Assembly: GCA_900546645.1 (NCBI GenBank)
Contig: URDR01000017.1
Coordinates: forward strand, 1 to 43,113
Source of the DNA: an uncultured Bacteroides sp.
GTDB lineage: Bacteria; Bacteroidota; Bacteroidia; Bacteroidales; Bacteroidaceae
Reading direction: 5' to 3'
DNA length: 43,113 nucleotides
Made by a program: the position numbers and the translations under genes. Positions 16,090-23,068 of this stretch are shown in pieces. The number at the start of each line of letters is the position of its first letter. Positions within the stretch are counted from its first letter, which is position 1. The notes beneath the pieces are model-generated. The model worked only from the letters and a program-made list of their open reading frames with translations. It made no database searches and was not told the DNA's origin.

Positions 16090-17418
16090 ATGTTGTATAA
16101 AGAACTATCTATAGATAATTTCTTGTGTTTCGATCATTTCGATATTCAATTTGCACCAGGTGTGTCTGTTGTTATTGGGCGAAATGGGGCAGGTAAGACA
16201 ACCTTGATTCGGGCGATGGTTTATTCGTTTTATTTTATGTTTACGAATGACCGCTCGATGGGGGATGATTTTTTGTCGGCTGGAAATCCGGATTTGAAAA
16301 TGAGGTCAATCCGATATGATGAATTTCATCGATGGAATGACTTGAATGAGGTGGCTGCTGATGCCAATTTTCACGGGCAGATTCTTTTCCAGGGAGAGCG
16401 TATAGAATGGGATATGTATCGGCGCTCTACGAGTGGTTCTGGATTGAATCCTTCGCGTTATAGACCGGCTTACCAAAAACTGATGAGTTTGTATCGGCAA
16501 TATGATGAATTGCCTCTTTTGGCTTATTTCTCCGACTCATTTCCTCACACACTGACTAATATTTCTTCTTTTGCTAAGATGCAAATGGCTGCAAACGGAA
16601 CCACATTGCGTAATTTCGGATATTATCAGTGGGATAATGAAACGGCATGTGTGGAGATATGGCAAAGAAGATTGTTGAATTCCATGGCAAAATTGAAGCA
16701 ACTGGAAGGGGATACGGATGTGTTTACCCGTGATGAGGTGGCGTTCGTTACAGACCGATTGAAGCGCTTTTCGAAAGTTCTTAATCGTGATATTTGTGAT
16801 ACTGCATTTGAAATCAATCAGTTTTTTTATCTGTTTGACGAAAATCAAAAACCGGAATTGTGGCTTCGTCTGGAGTCGGGGCAGGATATTAAGTTTGACA
16901 GACTGCCGGCAGGATATAAACGTTTATATTCTATTGTATTAGATTTGGCATATCGGGCTTATTTGTTGAATAGGAAACCGGATGTTGAACCAACGGGAGT
17001 AGCTATGATAGATGAGATTGACTTGCATTTACATCCTTCTCTTGAGGTAGAGGTTGTAGAACGTTTTACCCAAACGTTTCCCAACCTTCAATTTATAATG
17101 ACTTCTCATTCTCCGCTGGTAATTAGTAACTTGTCATCGAAAGGGAATCAGAATAAGGTGTTCAGACTCGTGGCTGGTGAGAAGCGACCGCATGAGTTGC
17201 CTGACCTTTTTGGTGTGGATTATGATGATGTGTTGTTTGACTGGATGGGAGGAAGTCCTAGAAATGAAGAACTGGAATTTTTGAAATTTGCTATGAAACG
17301 GGCTCTGCAGATGGAAAATACACAACTGCAACTTATGAGGCGTAGGGAACTGGAGGATTTGTTGGGAAATGATAAGGCCTCACTTTTGATTGAGCAGTGG
17401 AAAAAAGAATGGCAGTGA
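16090..17418 (+). CDS. ptuA-like: AAA/ABC-type ATPase of a Septu-like defence pair (PtuA-like)
   Basis: A 442-aa SMC/OLD-like ATPase. The Walker A motif is GRNGAGKT (residues 30-37), after the typical start LYKELSIDNFLCFDHFDI. A signature-like segment lies at LPAGYKRLYSIVLDLA (about 274). Walker B is AMIDEIDLHLHPS, with D308 and E309, and the switch histidine is H340 in MTSHSPLVI. The short C-terminal tail is rich in charged helices. The next gene is an HNH nuclease, and this ATPase-HNH order is that of Septu (PtuA-PtuB), where the ATPase gates the nuclease on phage infection. No reverse transcriptase is nearby, so it is not the retron-linked version. Assignment to Septu is by architecture; a search would be needed for the subtype. 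Confidence 0.85.
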   Translation: MLYKELSIDNFLCFDHFDIQFAPGVSVVIGRNGAGKTTLIRAMVYSFYFMFTNDRSMGDDFLSAGNPDLKMRSIRYDEFHRWNDLNEVAADANFHGQILFQGERIEWDMYRRSTSGSGLNPSRYRPAYQKLMSLYRQYDELPLLAYFSDSFPHTLTNISSFAKMQMAANGTTLRNFGYYQWDNETACVEIWQRRLLNSMAKLKQLEGDTDVFTRDEVAFVTDRLKRFSKVLNRDICDTAFEINQFFYLFDENQKPELWLRLESGQDIKFDRLPAGYKRLYSIVLDLAYRAYLLNRKPDVEPTGVAMIDEIDLHLHPSLEVEVVERFTQTFPNLQFIMTSHSPLVISNLSSKGNQNKVFRLVAGEKRPHELPDLFGVDYDDVLFDWMGGSPRNEELEFLKFAMKRALQMENTQLQLMRRRELEDLLGNDKASLLIEQWKKEWQ

Positions 17419-17428
17419 GGTGACAAAC

Positions 17429-18310
17429 ATGTTTTGGATTGATAAGCATAATAAAAGGAAAAGGCGCAGAGGACATCAAATAGTGAATGCTTTCTTGCGT
17501 GAAGCTTGGAGTTCTTATGACAAAAAGTATGTAAATTGTACTTATGCCTCTTTTAAGAGGAATCGTAGAATGGAGGACTTGCTTTATGATGAACAGGGGG
17601 GATTCTGTTGCTATTGTATGAGGCATTTGGATAGGTATGCTCATACTTCCTTGGAGCATGTTATGCCTCATAATTCTGTAGACAAACAAAATAGGGCGGA
17701 TTATAAAAAGATCAATTATTATAAGCGTTTTAATAAAACGTTTAACCGTTACGTATATTATATTCATTTGAATGGTTTGAAGCGGAGATGGCATGTGGGG
17801 GTGCCGTATCCTCATTTTTGTGCCTATGAAAATTTGGTCCTGTCGTGCGACGGAAGTCTTTTTACGGATGAGGATAATGCAAGGAATTGTCATCCGTCTA
17901 AAATCCACTTATGTTGTAATGAGTCTAGGGGAAATAGTAGGATTGTTCCGCTGTTTTTCATTCCAGGTATTGGCGATCTAATTATATACCATAGGGATGG
18001 AACGATTGGTATTTCTAAAGTTCTGACCTCTCCGGAACAGCAGAAAGCATTTTCGGAGTCTATTGATTGCTTGAAATTGGAGCACGAACGATTGCAGATT
18101 ATTCGTCAGGTCTGGTTTTATATTGCTGCAAGTGGCCTTTACAATGCTGATCATGTAAAGGCTGCTGCTGATGATGAAGTGTTACGTCAAGAAATCATGA
18201 TGGATAGTGGAATTCCAGGCAGATTAGTGAAACGTATAAAGCATCCTATCTATTGGTCGCTGCTATGTGACTATTTTTGGTTTTATTCTTATTTCAAGAA
18301 TAGGTTGTGA
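17429..18310 (+). CDS. ptuB-like: HNH-type nuclease of a Septu-like defence pair (PtuB-like)
   Basis: A 293-aa protein with an HNH/McrA-like centre: C60 and C63 in GFCCYCMRHL, the catalytic-type EHVMPHN (E76, H77, H81), then DYKKINYY, YENLVLSC and a second Cys group (NCHPSKIHLCCNESRGN). This CxxC...EH...NL..SC pattern is that of PtuB-type HNH nucleases. The basic N-terminus (KHNKRKRRRGHQ) may bind nucleic acid. I chose ATG 17429, which has GAGGTGA about 6 nt upstream, over an overlapping TTG at 17390. The gap to the ATPase is 10 nt. Terminator copy 3 follows. Likely role: DNA cleavage or abortive defence once released by its ATPase partner. Confidence 0.85.
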   Translation: MFWIDKHNKRKRRRGHQIVNAFLREAWSSYDKKYVNCTYASFKRNRRMEDLLYDEQGGFCCYCMRHLDRYAHTSLEHVMPHNSVDKQNRADYKKINYYKRFNKTFNRYVYYIHLNGLKRRWHVGVPYPHFCAYENLVLSCDGSLFTDEDNARNCHPSKIHLCCNESRGNSRIVPLFFIPGIGDLIIYHRDGTIGISKVLTSPEQQKAFSESIDCLKLEHERLQIIRQVWFYIAASGLYNADHVKAAADDEVLRQEIMMDSGIPGRLVKRIKHPIYWSLLCDYFWFYSYFKNRL

Positions 18311-18324
18311 TTGGTTGATGATAA

Positions 18325-18408
18325 GTCTACTTGAGGTGCGTCAGGTATACCACGGCGCTGGATTTTGTAAAGACGGTTCCTGTGGTGCGGATTGTAAATA
18401 GAAAATAG
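18325..18408 (+). pseudogene. possible C-terminal relic before terminator copy 3
   Basis: After a TAA at 18322 the frame reads RYTTALDFVKTVPVV and RIVNRK, then stops at TAG 18406-18408. This looks like a natural protein tail with no upstream part. By analogy with the GT tail before terminator copy 2 it may be another remnant of a lost surface-polysaccharide gene. It is short, and I cannot name the family. Confidence 0.3.
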
Positions 18409-18431
18409 TGCTTACATTTACATTTCATGCA

Positions 18432-18474
18432 AGCCCGGATGGTCGGTTATGGTGCCGATGATCCGGGCTTTTTT
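18432..18474 (+). terminator. Rho-independent terminator, repeat copy 3
   Basis: Left arm GCCCGGATGGTCGG (18433-18446), loop TTATGGTG, right arm CCGATGATCCGGGC (18455-18468), six T. It differs from copy 1 by one stem base. The downstream flank GTGTCGGTATGGTT matches that of copy 2 (GTGCCGGTATGGTT) with one change. Confidence 0.93.
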
Positions 18475-18559
18475 GTGTCGGTATGGTTTTTTTGAAATTT
18501 TATTTCTACAGATGTAGTCGGAAGTCGTCTTATCTCTACAGGGCGGAAAAGGGGGGTGG

Positions 18560-18567
18560 TATCTTTG
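18560..18567 (+). promoter_or_regulatory. -7 element for the HU-like gene
   Basis: TATCTTTG, a perfect TAnnTTTG, 48 nt before the ATG. A -33 TTG is not evident. Confidence 0.6.
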
Positions 18568-18615
18568 CAGTGTGATTAAGAAATTAAAAATGAACCAACT
18601 TTAAAACTTAAATGT

Positions 18616-19047
18616 ATGAACAGAACAGTGACTTATTCAGTGGTAGAGAGAAAGAATCCTAATACGCCGGAAGATCCGGGGAAATTTTATGCTCAGGTGC
18701 AGGCGCGTGGGGAAATGGGAATCCGTGAAATTGCGGAACGTATTCAGCGTGAGTGTACGTTGACGCGTGCGGATACCATCGCGGTGCTTACGGCACTGGA
18801 GGATGTGGTGAGTGAGGGTTTGCAGGGAGGCGAGATTGTGCGTCTGGGTGAACTGGGCTCGCTGCAGGTGAGTGTGAGCGGTCAGGGTGTAGAGAAGGAG
18901 GAGGAATATAATGATGGACTGATTGAGCGTAAGCGTATCTTGTTCCGTCCGGGACGTACCTTGCGTGATACGCTGAGTACCTTGTCGTTTGAACGTGTGG
19001 AGGTGAAACCGAAATCGAAGGGGAAAACGGAGGAGGAAGTTCTTTAG
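18616..19047 (+). CDS. HU-family related DNA-binding protein
   Basis: A 143-aa member of the Bacteroidales HU-related group (histone-like, TIGR01201-type). It reads TVTYSVVERKNPNTPEDPGK, then IAERIQRECTLTRADTIAVL, and the HU-like GEIVRLGELGSLQVSVSG and FRPGRTLRD. It differs from canonical HU by an N-terminal extension and a charged tail (KPKSKGKTEEE). Such genes commonly sit beside a tiny hydrophobic protein and an amidase and near capsule loci. A nucleoid or local regulatory role is likely but unproven. Confidence 0.9.
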   Translation: MNRTVTYSVVERKNPNTPEDPGKFYAQVQARGEMGIREIAERIQRECTLTRADTIAVLTALEDVVSEGLQGGEIVRLGELGSLQVSVSGQGVEKEEEYNDGLIERKRILFRPGRTLRDTLSTLSFERVEVKPKSKGKTEEEVL

Positions 19048-19154
19048 CAGGGGCAGGTGCTGACGGATGGCTGTAGGCCGACGGTCGTTTCGTGAGGTCT
19101 GACTGACGGCAGGCTCGGGGCCGGGGCTTGCCGGATTTCTTAAAGGATAGAGAG

Positions 19155-19241
19155 ATGAAAGAGAGAGTGAAATGTTTTTTGGTCCGGTTGATGGAGTGTT
19201 TGATTTGCTTGCTTACCGGGCATGGTAAAGGAGGAGAGTGA
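19155..19241 (+). CDS. 28-aa small protein coupled to the amidase (position of a smalltalk-type protein)
   Basis: The ATG at 19155 opens a 28-codon frame with a central hydrophobic stretch (CFLVRLMECLICLLTG) and basic ends. TAAAGGATAGAG upstream can act as a ribosome site. Its TGA overlaps the amidase ATG (TGATG), a clear coupling signal. In Bacteroides a small hydrophobic protein (smalltalk family) often sits between an HU-related gene and an amidase. The position fits; the sequence similarity is weak by eye. Confidence 0.6.
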   Translation: MKERVKCFLVRLMECLICLLTGHGKGGE

Positions 19242-19690
19242 TGAGAAAGATTGATTTGATTGTGATTCATTGTACGGCTACGCGGATAGGGTGTCCGCTT
19301 TCGCCGGAGGCGCTCGACCGCATGCATCGTCAGCGTGGGTTTAACGGGTGTGGGTATCATTATTATGTGCGCCGTGACGGGATGATTTGTTCGATGCGTC
19401 CGGTGGAGCGTGTGGGGGCTCATGTGAAGGGTTTTAATGCGCATAGCATCGGGGTGGCTTATGAGGGTGGCTTGGATGCGAAGGGGAATCCGGCGGATAC
19501 GCGTACGGAGGAGCAGAAGCATGCGCTGAGGGTGCTGGTCAGGGTGCTCCGGGAGGATTTCGGGGTGTCGGCTCACCGGGTGGTGGGGCACCGGGATTTG
19601 AGCCCGGATGTGAATGGTAACGGCGTGGTGGAGCCTGAGGAGTGGGTGAAGGTGTGTCCGTGTTTTGATGTGGCTTCGGCTGACTGGTGA
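19241..19690 (+). CDS. N-acetylmuramoyl-L-alanine amidase (amidase_2 family)
   Basis: A 149-aa single-domain, zinc-dependent amidase cleaving the MurNAc-L-Ala bond of peptidoglycan. It starts MRKIDLIVIHCTATR with zinc ligand H10. GCGYHYYVRRDG and NAHSIGVAYEGG are family motifs. VVGHRDLSPD (H117) and VKVCPCFDV (C139) complete the metal site. It has no signal peptide, like phage-derived amidases and the homologues in these HU/amidase sets, so its route to the wall is unclear. ATG 19241 is preferred over GTG 19238 because of the TGATG overlap. A strong terminator follows. Confidence 0.92.
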   Translation: MRKIDLIVIHCTATRIGCPLSPEALDRMHRQRGFNGCGYHYYVRRDGMICSMRPVERVGAHVKGFNAHSIGVAYEGGLDAKGNPADTRTEEQKHALRVLVRVLREDFGVSAHRVVGHRDLSPDVNGNGVVEPEEWVKVCPCFDVASADW

Positions 19691-19722
19691 GGACGACGGT
19701 CAGGGTGGAAGTAGGTGACTGG

Positions 19723-19769
19723 GAGGTCGGTTGCGGGGTGGCTTGGGCTGCCGCAGCCGGCCTCTTTTT
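19723..19769 (+). terminator. strong Rho-independent terminator
   Basis: Arms GAGGTCGGTTGCGG (19723-19736) and CCGCAGCCGGCCTC (19751-19764) pair over 14 bp with two G-U pairs. Five T follow. It ends the HU/small protein/amidase operon. Confidence 0.9.
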
Positions 19770-19849
19770 GTTTGGGGTCTTTGACGTGTTGTGTGGAAGG
19801 GGGATGGGTGAGAAAAGGGGAGGGATGAGTGAAAAAAGAGATGTTTTTC

Positions 19850-19880
19850 TTGTGTAATCGGTTGGGATTTAGTAACTTTA
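19850..19880 (+). promoter_or_regulatory. probable promoter of the DUF4248 gene
   Basis: TTG (19850-19852), 20 nt, then TAACTTTA, one base from TAnnTTTG. The gene would start a few bases after the transcription start, giving a near-leaderless mRNA. Confidence 0.45.
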
Positions 19881-19894
19881 AAGGAAAAAACTGA

Positions 19895-20155
19895 ATGATG
19901 GAGAGGTTTGTTTTTGACGATGCAGAGGGGATGGGGGAGATTCCTTTCCGTTTCCGGATTTATCATAAGAGTGAGCTTTCGCAGCTGTATTTTCCGCAGT
20001 GTTCGACGAAGACGGCGTTGCAGAATTTGGGGCGGTGGATTAAGAAGTGTACGGAGCTGGAGGAGGCGTTGCTGGCTATCGGGTATGACAAGAACAGGAA
20101 GTATTATTTGCGGCCGGAGGTGGAATTGATTGTGAAGTTTCTGGGGGAACCGTAA
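19895..20155 (+). CDS. DUF4248 domain protein
   Basis: An 86-aa protein. FRFRIYHKSELSQLYFPQCS followed by LGRWIKKCTELEEALLAIGY and the end YYLRPEVELIVKFLGEP match the DUF4248 pattern. It is small, probably DNA-associated and helix-turn-helix-like, but no function is established. In Bacteroides such genes are usual neighbours of HU-related proteins and amidases, as here. A second ATG at 19898 is an equally possible start. It sits 72 nt upstream of valS but has its own transcription signals. Confidence 0.85.
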   Translation: MMERFVFDDAEGMGEIPFRFRIYHKSELSQLYFPQCSTKTALQNLGRWIKKCTELEEALLAIGYDKNRKYYLRPEVELIVKFLGEP

Positions 20156-20176
20156 GGGGAATAAAAACAAAATTCG

Positions 20177-20184
20177 TAACTTTG
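20177..20184 (+). promoter_or_regulatory. -7 element for valS
   Basis: TAACTTTG, a perfect TAnnTTTG, 43 nt before the ATG. No convincing -33 TTG. Confidence 0.6.
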
Positions 20185-20227
20185 TCGCCGACTATCTGAA
20201 AATAACTTAAAACAAGATAAAAAGACA

Positions 20228-22870
20228 ATGGAATTAGCAAGTAAGTATAACCCTGCCGATGTGGAGGGGAAATGGTACCAGTATTGGCTGGATAATAAGT
20301 TGTTTAGTTCGAAACCTGACGGACGTGAACCTTATACCGTGGTGATTCCTCCTCCTAATGTGACGGGGGTTCTCCACATGGGGCATATGCTTAATAATAC
20401 GATTCAGGATATCCTGGTGCGTAGGGCGCGTATGATGGGTAAGAATGCGTGCTGGGTGCCGGGTACGGACCATGCTTCGATTGCTACGGAAGCGAAGGTG
20501 GTGGGTCGTCTGGCTCAGCAGGGTATCAAGAAGACGGATCTTTCGCGTGAGGAGTTTCTGAAGCATGCGTGGGCTTGGACGGAGGAACACGGGGGGATTA
20601 TCTTGAAGCAGCTCCGCAAGCTGGGGGCTTCGTGTGACTGGGACCGTACGGCTTTCACTATGGATGAGACTCGAAGCAAGAGTGTAATCAAGGTGTTTGT
20701 GGATCTTTATAACAAGGGTCTGATTTACCGCGGGGTGCGTATGGTGAACTGGGACCCGAAGGCGCTTACGGCTCTCTCGGATGAGGAGGTGATTTATAAG
20801 GAGGAGCATAGCAAGTTGTATTATCTCCGCTATAAGGTGGAAGGGGATGCTGAGGGCCGCTATGCGGTGGTGGCTACTACTCGTCCGGAAACCATCATGG
20901 GGGATACGGCGATGTGTATCAATCCGAATGACCCGAAGAATGAATGGCTGAAGGGCAAGAAGGTGATTGTGCCGCTGGTGAACCGGGTGATTCCTGTGAT
21001 TGAGGATGAGTATGTGGACATCGAGTTTGGTACGGGTTGCTTGAAGGTGACTCCTGCGCATGATGTGAATGACTATATGCTGGGCGAGAAGTATAACTTG
21101 CCTTCGATTGATATTTTTAATGATAACGGTACCATCAGTGAGGCTGCGGGTATGTATGTGGGCATGGATCGCTTTGAGGTGCGTGAGCAGATTGAGAAGG
21201 ATCTGGCTGCGGCTGACTTGCTGGAGAAGGTGGAGCCTTATACGAATAAGGTGGGATTCTCGGAACGTACGAATGTGGCTATCGAACCGAAGCTTTCGAT
21301 GCAGTGGTTCTTGAAGATGCAGCATTTTGCTGATATGGCTCTTCCGCCGGTGATGGAGGATCAGCTGAAGTTTTATCCGGCGAAGTATAAGAATACGTAT
21401 CGTCACTGGATGGAGAATATCAAGGACTGGTGTATCAGCCGTCAGTTGTGGTGGGGGCATCGTATTCCGGCGTATTTCTTGCCTGAAGGTGGTTTCGTGG
21501 TGGCTGAAACTCCGGAGGAGGCTCTGGAACTGGCTCGCAAGAAGACGGGACGTGGGGATTTGCAGTTGAGTGAGCTGCGTCAGGATGATGACTGCCTGGA
21601 TACGTGGTTTTCTTCATGGCTCTGGCCGGTTTCGCTGTTTGATGGTATCAATCATCCGGGTAATGAGGAGATTCAGTATTATTATCCTACGGCTGACTTG
21701 GTGACGGGTCCGGATATTATTTTCTTCTGGGTGGCTCGTATGATTATGGCGGGTTATGAGTATATGGGTGAAATGCCGTTCCGTAATGTGTATTTCACGG
21801 GTATCGTACGTGATAAAATCGGACGTAAGATGTCGAAATCGCTGGGTAACTCGCCTGATCCGCTGGACTTGATCGACCGTTACGGTGCCGACGGGGTGCG
21901 TATGGGTATGATGTTGTCGGCTCCTGCGGGGAATGATATTCTCTTTGATGATGCGCTGTGTGAACAGGGCCGTAACTTTAACAATAAGATCTGGAATGCG
22001 TTCCGTCTGGTGAAGGGATGGCAGGTGGATGACTCGATTGAGCAGCCTGTGCATGCGAAGCTGGCTGTGGACTGGTTTTATAACGTGATGGCGCTGGCTA
22101 CGGCTGAGGTTGAGGATTTGTTTGCGAAGTATCGTTTGAGTGAGGCGCTGATGCTGGTTTACAAGTTGTTCTGGGACGAGTTTTCAAGCTGGTATCTGGA
22201 GATGGTGAAACCGGCTTATGGTCAGCCTATCGACCGCAAGACGTATGAGGCTACGCTGCACTTGTTTGATGTGTTGCTCCGTCAGTTGCATCCGTTTATG
22301 CCGTTTATCACAGAGGAACTGTGGCAGCATCTGGCTGACCGCAAGCCGGGTGAGAGTATCATGATGGCTCCGGTGGAACAGTTCAAGGATACGGATGTGA
22401 AGGCGGCTCAGGAGCTTTGCAAGACTTTCGATCAGCTGAAGGAGGTGATTGCGGGTATCCGTACCATCCGTCTGCAGAAGAATATTGCGCAGAAGGAGGC
22501 TCTTGAGCTGTTGGTTCTGGGTGAGAATTCGGGCTTGGCTGCTTTCGACTCGGTTATCAATAAGATGGCGAACTTGACGGGTATGACGGTTGTAGATAAG
22601 AAGCCTGAAAGTGCGGCTTCGTTTATGGTGGGTACTACGGAGTATTTCGTTCCGCTGGGTAACTTGATTGATGTGGAAGAGGAGCTGAAGAAGCTGGAGG
22701 CTGAACTGAAGTATCAGGAGGGTTTCTTGCAGAGTGTGCTTAAGAAATTGAGTAACGAGAAGTTTGTGAGCAAGGCTCCTGCTAATGTCATTGAAATGGA
22801 ACGCAAGAAGCAGGCGGATGCGGAATCGAAGATTGCTTCGCTGAAGGAGCGTATTGCGGCATTGTCGTGA
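20228..22870 (+). CDS. valS: valyl-tRNA synthetase
   Basis: An 880-aa class I synthetase that charges tRNA-Val and edits misactivated Thr in its CP1 domain. The HIGH motif appears as PPPNVTGVLHMGHML (about residues 39-53). CP1 carries TTRPETIMGDTA. KMSKS lies at about residues 534-538. The C-terminal coiled-coil arm (EEELKKLEAELKYQEGFLQS onward) is complete. Length and domain order are normal. The gene is monocistronic between its own promoter and a terminator about 65 nt after the stop. Confidence 0.98.
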   Translation: MELASKYNPADVEGKWYQYWLDNKLFSSKPDGREPYTVVIPPPNVTGVLHMGHMLNNTIQDILVRRARMMGKNACWVPGTDHASIATEAKVVGRLAQQGIKKTDLSREEFLKHAWAWTEEHGGIILKQLRKLGASCDWDRTAFTMDETRSKSVIKVFVDLYNKGLIYRGVRMVNWDPKALTALSDEEVIYKEEHSKLYYLRYKVEGDAEGRYAVVATTRPETIMGDTAMCINPNDPKNEWLKGKKVIVPLVNRVIPVIEDEYVDIEFGTGCLKVTPAHDVNDYMLGEKYNLPSIDIFNDNGTISEAAGMYVGMDRFEVREQIEKDLAAADLLEKVEPYTNKVGFSERTNVAIEPKLSMQWFLKMQHFADMALPPVMEDQLKFYPAKYKNTYRHWMENIKDWCISRQLWWGHRIPAYFLPEGGFVVAETPEEALELARKKTGRGDLQLSELRQDDDCLDTWFSSWLWPVSLFDGINHPGNEEIQYYYPTADLVTGPDIIFFWVARMIMAGYEYMGEMPFRNVYFTGIVRDKIGRKMSKSLGNSPDPLDLIDRYGADGVRMGMMLSAPAGNDILFDDALCEQGRNFNNKIWNAFRLVKGWQVDDSIEQPVHAKLAVDWFYNVMALATAEVEDLFAKYRLSEALMLVYKLFWDEFSSWYLEMVKPAYGQPIDRKTYEATLHLFDVLLRQLHPFMPFITEELWQHLADRKPGESIMMAPVEQFKDTDVKAAQELCKTFDQLKEVIAGIRTIRLQKNIAQKEALELLVLGENSGLAAFDSVINKMANLTGMTVVDKKPESAASFMVGTTEYFVPLGNLIDVEEELKKLEAELKYQEGFLQSVLKKLSNEKFVSKAPANVIEMERKKQADAESKIASLKERIAALS

Positions 22871-22877
22871 GTTTAAT

Positions 22878-22925
22878 TGATGAGTTGATGAGTTGACGGG
22901 TTGATAAGTTGACGAGTTGACGAGG
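22878..22925 (+). repeat. six tandem 8-bp units after valS
   Basis: TGATGAGT, TGATGAGT, TGACGGGT, TGATAAGT, TGACGAGT, TGACGAGG. The unit also recurs in the arms of the terminator that follows, which may have grown out of the array. Confidence 0.8.
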
Positions 22926-22935
22926 ATTTTATAGA

Positions 22936-22980
22936 GACGAGTTGATGAGGTTTTTAGGGACCTTGTCAACTCGTCTTCTT
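22936..22980 (+). terminator. terminator of valS
   Basis: Arms GACGAGTTGATGAGG (22936-22950) and CCTTGTCAACTCGTC (22961-22975) pair fully with two G-U pairs. The downstream T tract is interrupted (TTCTTATTT). Confidence 0.7.
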
Positions 22981-23004
22981 ATTTCCTTATCTTGTTATCT
23001 ACGC

Positions 23005-23045
23005 AAAAAAAACGGGAGGCACTCTCATCGCTGAGAATACCTCCC
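23005..23045 (-). terminator. terminator of susCD (minus strand)
   Basis: On the minus strand GGGAGG pairs with CCTCCC, with an inner TCTCA/TGAGA helix. Eight T follow. It lies 24 nt beyond the susD stop, facing the valS terminator. Confidence 0.85.
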
Positions 23046-23068
23046 TGATCGGGTTCTTTAAGAGAGAA

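Larger units (their letters stand above)
18311..18615 (+). other. 305-nt gap: possible gene-tail relic, terminator copy 3, promoter
   Basis: The gap holds a 27-codon tail-like frame (18325-18408), terminator copy 3 (18432-18474), a short CTACAgaTGTAG palindrome (about 18507-18518) and the promoter of the HU-like gene. No gene of its own is seen. Confidence 0.6.

Noticed and set aside
16090..18310. Retron-type system (ATPase-HNH effectors of Ec78 type)
   Set aside because: No reverse transcriptase or msr/msd-like structure lies next to the pair; the upstream interval is only about 120 nt after a terminator and holds a plain promoter.
13618..20155. Integrated prophage or conjugative element around the amidase and HU-like genes
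   Set aside because: There is no integrase, portal, capsid, tail, relaxase or att-like direct repeat. The set is known as a resident neighbour of Bacteroides capsule loci.
20234..21460. 408-codon minus-strand frame opposite valS
   Set aside because: It is antisense to a conserved synthetase, with His/Arg/Ile-rich composition and no family features.
22878..22925. CRISPR-like array after valS
   Set aside because: The units are 8 bp with no spacers; it is a simple tandem repeat. No CRISPR array or cas gene was seen anywhere.
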